NCBI GenBank assembly: GCA_964370215.1
Contig: CAYJIM010000004.1
Location: 26,560-90,559, forward strand
Direction: 5' to 3'
DNA from: Massiliimalia sp964370215
Lineage (GTDB): Bacteria; Bacillota; Clostridia; Oscillospirales; Ruminococcaceae
DNA length: 64,000 bases
Position 1 is the first letter of the stretch, and every line of letters begins with the position of its first letter. The notes below the pieces were generated by a model. That model had not been told where the DNA came from. It saw only the letters and a program-made list of their open reading frames with translations, and did no database searches. The position numbers were made by a program, and so were the translations under genes. Positions 58,655-64,000 of the stretch are shown in pieces.

Positions 58655-59299
58655 ATGAATCTATTACAATATTGGAACAGATGTCATTGGTATACCAAAG
58701 GAATATTTGCATTTGGCATAGGATTGATGATGTGCACTTTTGTTTCCTTTGTATCCTTTGCAAATACCTGTGATACTATTCGAGAGGATGTCTTTCGATT
58801 ACATGTGCTGGCAAATTCCGATAGCGATTTTGATCAGCAGGTGAAAATTCAGGTTCGTGATGCCATATTAGAGGCCAGCCCAACTCTTTTTTCTGACACA
58901 GGAAATAAAGAAGAAGCAATGGAAGAGGCAGCGGCCCAAACAACAACACTAACCATGCTTGCCAATACAGTACTGCAACAGTCGGGGAGTACCGACACAG
59001 CACAGGTACAGGTCTGCAAGATGTACTTCTCCACTAGGGTCTATGAGCATTATACACTACCGGCTGGGTATTACGATGCCTTACGTATCACCATTGGGCA
59101 AGGGGCAGGGCAGAACTGGTGGTGTGTGTTATACCCAAACCTCTGTGTCCCTGCGGCAACGACGGAACAAGCAGAAGAGGCGTTGACCGAGGACCAGTTG
59201 AACGTCATGGAAAACAGTGTGGAATACGAATTTTCCTTCGCGTTGGTGGAATTATGGGAAGAGTTGCAGTCGGTATTTGAAGAAGTGCCATCACAATGA
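58655..59299 (+). CDS. spoIIR: Stage II sporulation protein R
   Basis: A 214-residue secreted signalling protein made in the forespore; it activates the SpoIIGA protease that processes pro-sigma-E in the mother cell. Signal: one N-terminal membrane/signal segment (IFAFGIGLMMCTFVSFVSFA), then the family blocks VFRLHVLANSDSDFDQQVKIQVRDAIL and LPAGYYDALRITIGQGAGQNWWCVLYPNLC. The stop codon lies in the loop of its own terminator hairpin. The start at 58655 has no ordinary ribosome binding site at the normal distance. Confidence 0.94.
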   Translation: MNLLQYWNRCHWYTKGIFAFGIGLMMCTFVSFVSFANTCDTIREDVFRLHVLANSDSDFDQQVKIQVRDAILEASPTLFSDTGNKEEAMEEAAAQTTTLTMLANTVLQQSGSTDTAQVQVCKMYFSTRVYEHYTLPAGYYDALRITIGQGAGQNWWCVLYPNLCVPAATTEQAEEALTEDQLNVMENSVEYEFSFALVELWEELQSVFEEVPSQ

Positions 59300-59313
59300 G
59301 TGTGATGGCACTT
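59283..59313. terminator. Hairpin over the spoIIR stop codon
   Basis: AAGTGCCATCACA (59283-59295) and its exact complement (59301-59313) enclose the TGA. The T-tract is short (TTTAAAA). It also lies 9 bases beyond the stop of the convergent symporter gene. Confidence 0.65.
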
Positions 59314-59321
59314 TAAAATTA

Positions 59322-60839
59322 TTATTCGCTGACTTCATCCAGCGCTACACGATGGGGAACCGAAACACGTTCCTCATAGCAGGCAAACATTTGATCCACA
59401 TCTTTTGTGGGTAGTTTTTTGGTGAGTAAGCTGACCAAAGGAACCAGTGCGACTGACGCAATCATCGAAACGGCACCGGCGGTGATGGAAGAGGTGAAGG
59501 GGAGCAATAGATTCCATACATTGATGCCAACTCCTGCCACAAAGGACACCCAAATAGCAGCGGTCGTTGTCTTTTTCCAGAACAACCCAAAGAGGAATGG
59601 ACCTAAGAAACAACCGGCAAGTGTGCCCCAAGAAAGGGACATCAAGGAGGAGATTAAGGTGTTTGGATTGAGGGCGATGACGACCGATAGCAAAATAAAT
59701 GCACCACACAACACACGTACCAATAAAAGTTCTTGTTTTGGCACCATGTCCTTGATGAAGCGCCCTTTCAAAAAGTCGGAAACAAAGGTCGCGCTGGACG
59801 CAATGACCAAAGATGACAAGGTCGACATCGAAGCAGACAGTACCAACACAATGACAACCCCCATCAAAAGATCCGGTAAGGTGTCGCCGAGCATGGTTGG
59901 GATGATTTCATCGAAATTAAAGGGGGTGGATTCAGGGGTGTAAAAAATGCGTCCAAAACCACCGAGGAAGTAAGAGCCACCGGCAACGACGACTGCAAAA
60001 ACAGTGGAAATAACCGTTCCGGTTTTGATGGCACGTTCGTTTTTGATGGTGTAGAATTTGTGGATCATCTGTGGCAAACCCCAAGTGCCGAGACTGGTTA
60101 GAACGACAACGCTGAGTAAGCCAATAGGATCAGGCCCTAAAATAGATACAAAGGCACCGTTGAGTTCGGGTAATGTTTCACTTTCTACCTGCGACAGTTC
60201 GGCGATAGCAGGCATCAATCCACCTTTGGTTTGCAGTACCGCAAAAATGACCGCACAGATGCCAACCAACATGATGACCCCTTGGATGAGGTCGTTGAGT
60301 GCCGCTGCCATGTAGCCACCGGCAATGACGTAGATGGCGGTCAACACTGCCATGGCAATGGCGCAGTAGATAAAGTCAATGCCAAATGCCATTGAAAAAA
60401 GACCCGACAAACCACGGTAAACCGAAGCGGAGTAAGGCACTAAGAAGATGAAAATGATGATGGAGGCAATGAGTTTTAGGGATTGACTTTTATAACGTTT
60501 TGCAAAAAAGTCGGGCATAGTAGCTGATTCCAGATGTTTTGTCATGACACGGGTACGTTTACCCAGTACAACCCACGCAAGCAAACTACCTAAAAAGGCA
60601 TTGCCAATCCCGATCCAAACAGCAGAAATTCCGTAACTCCAACCGAACTGTCCGGCATAACCGATAAAGACAACGGCGGAAAAATAGGAAGTGCCGTACG
60701 CAAAGGCGGTCACCCATGGACCCACTTCACGTCCACCCAGCACAAAATTCCCAACGTCTTTGACGCTCCTACGGCAGACAACACCCACCCCGATGGTGAC
60801 GGCAAAGAAAATTGCCAGCAAAATAAGTTGTACAGTCAT
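59322..60839 (-). CDS. Sodium:solute symporter (SSS family)
   Basis: A 505-residue symporter with 13 hydrophobic segments and SSS motifs: DVGNFVLGGREVGPWVTAFAYGTSYFSAVVFIGYAGQFGWSYG at the N-terminus and GGYMAAALNDLIQGVIMLVG in the middle. It most resembles the PutP/PanF/unknown-solute branch; proline or pantothenate are possible substrates but no specificity residue decides it. The ATG at 60839 is used, though its binding site is weak (AAGAAG). Closed by the hairpin shared with spoIIR. Confidence 0.88.
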   Translation of the reverse strand: MTVQLILLAIFFAVTIGVGVVCRRSVKDVGNFVLGGREVGPWVTAFAYGTSYFSAVVFIGYAGQFGWSYGISAVWIGIGNAFLGSLLAWVVLGKRTRVMTKHLESATMPDFFAKRYKSQSLKLIASIIIFIFLVPYSASVYRGLSGLFSMAFGIDFIYCAIAMAVLTAIYVIAGGYMAAALNDLIQGVIMLVGICAVIFAVLQTKGGLMPAIAELSQVESETLPELNGAFVSILGPDPIGLLSVVVLTSLGTWGLPQMIHKFYTIKNERAIKTGTVISTVFAVVVAGGSYFLGGFGRIFYTPESTPFNFDEIIPTMLGDTLPDLLMGVVIVLVLSASMSTLSSLVIASSATFVSDFLKGRFIKDMVPKQELLLVRVLCGAFILLSVVIALNPNTLISSLMSLSWGTLAGCFLGPFLFGLFWKKTTTAAIWVSFVAGVGINVWNLLLPFTSSITAGAVSMIASVALVPLVSLLTKKLPTKDVDQMFACYEERVSVPHRVALDEVSE

Positions 60840-60891
60840 CACACACACTTCTTTCTAAAATGGTATAAGCGACAATTGTGATACTTCATCG

Positions 60892-60937
60892 CTTTAAAGT
60901 ATATATGTATTTTAGCACTTTAAAGTCTTGATGTCAA
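60892..60937 (-). promoter_or_regulatory. Symporter promoter flanked by two CTTTAAAG palindromes
   Basis: Minus strand: TTGACA (60932-60937), 17-base spacer, TAAAAT (60909-60914). The palindrome CTTTAAAG occurs at 60918-60925 in the spacer and at 60892-60899 just after the start site, 26 bases apart, as would suit a dimeric repressor. Confidence 0.7.
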
Positions 60938-60957
60938 GTGTTTTTCATTGGTTGTTG

Positions 60958-60998
60958 AAAAAATCGCTGTGAAGAAAGACGCTTTTTCTTCACAGCGA
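60958..60998 (-). terminator. Terminator of the rRNA methyltransferase gene
   Basis: TCGCTGTGAAGAAA (60964-60977) and its complement (60985-60998), followed on the minus strand by ATTTTTTC. Confidence 0.92.
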
Positions 60999-61004
60999 TA
61001 CGAT

Positions 61005-62120
61005 TTATCGATAAAATTGAAACACTTGACAGCGAATCATCCCGTTGTAGAGTTTTCTGCGTTTGTCCGCACGGCGACCGAACAATTTCTCAAACTGCTC
61101 GTGTGGGGAGATGATGTAGTAAGAACTACCCGGCATTTGCAAAAAGCGTTTGCCCATGATCTGATACAGCTCCTCTGCCTGTCGTTTTTCCAAGAGGCGT
61201 TCTCCGTAAGGCGGATTACAGATGACGGTGGTTTTTTCTGCGGAGCGGTATTTACGGATGTCCGCTTCCTCCACCTTCAAGAAGGGCAGGACACCGGCAG
61301 TTTTGGCATTTTTCACGGTGAGTGCGATCGATTTTGGATCCAAATCACTGCCAAATCCACGGAACTCAGCATCTCGCTTCACTCCTGCAATGCCACGTTC
61401 ACGCTCGTCTTTCCACACTTGCTCCGGAAACAGACCCCAGTCTTGTGCGATGAATTTTCGACGAATACAGGGTGGCATGTTGAGTGCTTTGGTTGCCGCT
61501 TCAATTAAAATTGTGCCGGAACCACAAAACGGATCGTGTACAGTAGAAAAGTCCTTCACACGTGCAAGGTCGACAATCCCTGCGGCGAGGGTTTCCTTGA
61601 TGGGTGCTTCGTTGGCACTCGGGCGATACCCACGTTTGTGTAGACCTGCTCCAGACGTGTCCAACAAAATCGTCGCCTCATCCTTTAGAATAGAAAATTG
61701 CAGTTGGTGTAAAGAACCTGTTTCCACAAACCATTCCACACCGTAATGTTGCTTCAATCGCTCTACTGCCGCTTTTTTGATGATGGCTTGACAGCTGGGT
61801 ACACTCTCCAACTGGGAATTTAAGGACCAACCCTTGACAGGGAAAGCATCTTTTTTACCAATGAAGTCCTCTAGAGGAATTTGCTTAACTCCTTGAAAGA
61901 GTTCCTCAAATGTGGTGGCAGGAAAGACTGCCAATTGAATTAAAATACGCTCTGCGGTACGACAGCATAGATTGGCGCGTGCCATTAGTTCAAATCCGCC
62001 CTCAAAAATTACTTTGCCGTTTTCTGCACGGACATTGTCCGCCCCCATGCGTTTGAGTTCTCCAGCAAGGATACTCTCTAAGCCAAAGTGGCAGGGTGCT
62101 TGATAAGTCAGGTGTGCCAT
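61005..62120 (-). CDS. THUMP-domain class I rRNA methyltransferase (RlmL N-terminal half/YpsC type)
   Basis: A 371-residue SAM-dependent RNA methyltransferase. Residues 1-155 hold a ferredoxin-like/THUMP RNA-binding part (GLESILAGELKRMGADNVRAENGKVIFEG); the rest is the Rossmann domain with DPFCGSGTILIEAA and the catalytic NPPYGERL. It matches the Gram-positive YpsC group, related to RlmL, which makes N2-methylguanosine in 23S rRNA. No RlmK half is fused. GGAG precedes the ATG. It has its own promoter (TTGACT-N17-TATCAT, 62175-62203) and terminator. Confidence 0.9.
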   Translation of the reverse strand: MAHLTYQAPCHFGLESILAGELKRMGADNVRAENGKVIFEGGFELMARANLCCRTAERILIQLAVFPATTFEELFQGVKQIPLEDFIGKKDAFPVKGWSLNSQLESVPSCQAIIKKAAVERLKQHYGVEWFVETGSLHQLQFSILKDEATILLDTSGAGLHKRGYRPSANEAPIKETLAAGIVDLARVKDFSTVHDPFCGSGTILIEAATKALNMPPCIRRKFIAQDWGLFPEQVWKDERERGIAGVKRDAEFRGFGSDLDPKSIALTVKNAKTAGVLPFLKVEEADIRKYRSAEKTTVICNPPYGERLLEKRQAEELYQIMGKRFLQMPGSSYYIISPHEQFEKLFGRRADKRRKLYNGMIRCQVFQFYR

Positions 62121-62174
62121 AATTTTACTCCATTCTGCCGCTTTGTCGGCATTGACGATTCATCTTTACTTCTA

Positions 62175-62241
62175 TGATACGCTATTATCTTAAAACAGTC
62201 AAGTAACAGGGGTTTACTTTTTATCGATTTAGCGGTAAAAT
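62175..62241. promoter_or_regulatory. Divergent promoters for the methyltransferase and cls
   Basis: Minus strand: TTGACT (62198-62203), 17 bases, TATCAT (62175-62180). Plus strand: TTTACT (62213-62218), 17 bases, TAAAAT (62236-62241). Confidence 0.65.
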
Positions 62242-62272
62242 AGAATTATTATGATCAATAAAGGAGTACAGC

Positions 62273-63829
62273 ATGATTGTTCAATTTTTGTGGCAGGTAC
62301 TGGGCAAGCTGTGGAAACTGGTCACCAGTCGTGTTTTTTTGGTGAGTGTCTTTATTCTGGTGCAGATTGCCATCCTTGTGATGGGTGTGGTCTTTTTAAA
62401 TGCGTTCGAAAATATTCACTTTATTTTTATGATTCTGTCATGGTTGATGGTGGCATATATTCTGGCAAAACCGGTCAACCCAACCTATAAAATTGCATGG
62501 ATTATTCTGATCCTAGTCATTCCTGTTTTTGGAGGATTATTTTATTTACTGTTTGGACGGGTGGATGTGCCGGAAAAGCGCCGTATACGTTTGCAGCAGA
62601 TTATTGAACGATATCGCCCCTACCAAGAAACACTTGGAAGACAGGCGGCGGAACAGTTGAAAATGACCGATTTGCGTGCTTATAAAATGGCAAATTATAT
62701 TCATCACCGTGGGGCAGCACCGGTGCATCAAGGCACCTATTCAGAACTGCTGACACCGGGGGAACAAAAATTTGAAGTGTTGCTTGTCGAACTTCAAAAA
62801 GCAAAAAAATTCATTTTTTTGGAATATTTTATTTTAGAGTACGGGGAAATGTGGGACGCAGTACTGGAAGTGCTCCTGCAAAAGGTTGCTGAAGGGGTAG
62901 AAGTGCGCTTGTTATACGACGATCTGGGGTCGGTGACCGCACTGCCATTGAACTTTCCAAAACAGATGGCAAGGCTTGGCATCCAAACCAAAGCATTCAA
63001 CCGTTTCCGTGCCTCCCTAGATGTCTTTATGAACCACCGTGATCACCGCAAAATTTGCATCATCGATGGCAATGTAGGCATCACCGGTGGTATCAACATT
63101 GGAGACGAATACATCAACCGCAAGGTGCGTTTTGGGCATTGGAAGGACACCTCCATTCTGTTGAAAGGGGAAGCAGTTTGGAATTTGACATTGCTTTTTT
63201 TACAGATGTGGGAATATCAGGATAAGTTACAGGTAGAAACACAGTTTTCCAATTATCTACCTACAGAACAGTATCCAAATGACGGTTTTGTCCAACCATT
63301 TGGCGATTCCCCCCTCGATCAGGATTTGGTGGGGGAGACCGCTTATCTCAACATCATTGCCAATGCTGAACAGTATGTTTATATCTCCACTCCTTATCTC
63401 ATTTTAGACAATGAAATGATCACAGCGCTGGTGGTAGCAGCACAAAGTGGCATTGAGGTACGCATCACCACCCCGCATATTCCCGATAAATGGTTTGTGC
63501 ATGAAGTCACCCGTGCAAATTACGATCGGTTGATTGCCGCCGGTGTACACATTCATGAATACCTGCCGGGATTCATCCACGCCAAAACCATTGTTAGTGA
63601 TGACAAGTATGCCGTTGTCGGGACGACAAATTTTGATTTTCGGAGTTTTTATCTGCACTTTGAATGTGGGACACTCCTTTATCATACCAAATCGGTTTTA
63701 CAGGTCAGGGACGATTACTTGGAATTGTTGTCGCTGTCCGCTGAAATCACCAAAGAGGATTGCGATGCCACAAACCCCTTGGTACGCCTTGCACGCGCCT
63801 TTCTTGCTGTATTCTCACCGTTATTATAA
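62273..63829 (+). CDS. cls: Cardiolipin synthase
   Basis: Joins two phosphatidylglycerol molecules into cardiolipin at the membrane. The 518-residue protein has two N-terminal membrane segments plus a third hydrophobic stretch (residues 20-90), then two phospholipase D motifs: HRKICIIDGNVGITGG and HAKTIVSDDKYAVVGTTNFD. YFILEYGEMWD and MWEYQDKL fit Cls. AAAGGAG precedes the ATG. The last gene of the window starts 28 bases after it. Confidence 0.95.
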   Translation: MIVQFLWQVLGKLWKLVTSRVFLVSVFILVQIAILVMGVVFLNAFENIHFIFMILSWLMVAYILAKPVNPTYKIAWIILILVIPVFGGLFYLLFGRVDVPEKRRIRLQQIIERYRPYQETLGRQAAEQLKMTDLRAYKMANYIHHRGAAPVHQGTYSELLTPGEQKFEVLLVELQKAKKFIFLEYFILEYGEMWDAVLEVLLQKVAEGVEVRLLYDDLGSVTALPLNFPKQMARLGIQTKAFNRFRASLDVFMNHRDHRKICIIDGNVGITGGINIGDEYINRKVRFGHWKDTSILLKGEAVWNLTLLFLQMWEYQDKLQVETQFSNYLPTEQYPNDGFVQPFGDSPLDQDLVGETAYLNIIANAEQYVYISTPYLILDNEMITALVVAAQSGIEVRITTPHIPDKWFVHEVTRANYDRLIAAGVHIHEYLPGFIHAKTIVSDDKYAVVGTTNFDFRSFYLHFECGTLLYHTKSVLQVRDDYLELLSLSAEITKEDCDATNPLVRLARAFLAVFSPLL

Positions 63830-63857
63830 CAATGGAAAATATGAGGAGGAAACGATC

Positions 63858-64000
63858 ATGATCATTCTTTACTTTATCGCAGGTGTTTTTCTCATTTTTA
63901 GCATTTTGTTTTTTACCGGTAGAGGTGCCTTTTTGATCAGTGGGTACAATACTGCAAGTACGGCTGAAAAACAACAATACAAACAAAAGCGTTTGACCAA
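63858..64000 (+). CDS. DUF3784 membrane protein (partial)
   Basis: First 47 residues of a small membrane protein cut by the window end. After a hydrophobic segment (IILYFIAGVFLIFSILFF) comes GRGAFLISGYNTASTAEKQQY, the typical DUF3784 stretch (G.G..LIAGYNT). AGGAGG precedes the ATG. Probably follows cls in one transcript. Function unknown. Confidence 0.75.
   Translation, partial: MIILYFIAGVFLIFSILFFTGRGAFLISGYNTASTAEKQQYKQKRLT

Noticed and set aside
1..64000. CRISPR arrays, tRNA and rRNA genes, prophage or integrase
   Set aside because: Looked for and not seen: no regularly spaced repeats, no tRNA cloverleaf noticed by eye, no phage or transposase genes. A tRNAscan run would be the decisive check for tRNAs.

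Overview
The window reads as chromosome of an endospore-forming, low-to-mid GC Firmicute, most likely a Clostridia member. The evidence is YabP, YabQ, SpoIIR and a GerA-type germination operon, a yabM-mazG-rqcP-yabP-yabQ-divIC-yabR gene order as in Bacillus and Clostridia, type III glutamine synthetase, AGGAGG ribosome binding sites and sigma-A promoters of the TTGACA/TATAAT kind. Family or genus cannot be fixed from the sequence. No tRNA, rRNA, CRISPR array, transposase or phage gene was seen. Three runs of exactly 100 N (332-431, 21475-21574, 38391-38490) are assembly gaps lying inside birA, pncB and a beta-mannosidase gene.

Layout. 1-4485 (+): end of an unknown gene, biotin ligase, MATE exporter, multi-domain diguanylate cyclase. 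4529-11164 (-): a sugar-isomerase/acyl-CoA-synthetase fusion, then a nitrogen module (glutamine synthetase III and an ammonium channel fused to a PII protein) with an attenuator-like leader. 11404-21742 (+): two M16 peptidase-like genes, lgt, folD, rpsB-tsf, a phosphoribosyltransferase, a TSCPD protein, a ricin-fold protein with a histone-like tail, and pncA-pncB for NAD salvage. 21792-24203 (-): YfhO-like membrane protein. 24352-30900 (+): yfbR and the yabM-to-yabR sporulation/division/translation cluster with hup inserted. 30960-31975 (-): DUF4363 and DUF421 proteins, divergent from the gerKA-KB-KC germinant receptor operon (32095-35829, +). 35916-40511 (-): a 2-hydroxyacid dehydrogenase, a LacI regulator and a GH2 beta-mannosidase. 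41004-46912 (+): a five-gene Opp-type ABC importer, divergent from the mannosidase. 47297-52186 (-): ispE, a DUF362 ferredoxin-like protein, aminotransferase, Lrp-type regulator, prfB. 52374-54976 (+): second LacI regulator and xylulokinase. 55045-57598 (-): a GH13 sucrose-phosphorylase-like enzyme translationally coupled to a P-loop kinase. 57836-59299 (+): XpaC-like protein and spoIIR. 59322-62120 (-): sodium/solute symporter and rRNA methyltransferase. 62273-64000 (+): cardiolipin synthase and the start of a DUF3784 protein.

How the parts work together. The mannosidase promoter and the importer leader carry related 19-bp palindromes in the same orientation, and a LacI gene lies directly downstream of the mannosidase. 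This suggests one beta-mannoside (or similar oligosaccharide) uptake and cleavage regulon, with the Opp-type importer probably carrying sugar rather than peptide. The nitrogen module couples ammonium import, PII sensing and assimilation.

The most novel-looking signals are: a roughly 180-bp intergenic element present twice (18720-18898 and 36961-37139, about 85% identical) with compensatory base changes in three hairpins; a glnA leader where a terminator overlaps a small hairpin with an ANTAR-type hexaloop; the kinase/GH13 pair; the isomerase-ligase fusion; and a spoIIR start codon placed directly behind a terminator T-tract.
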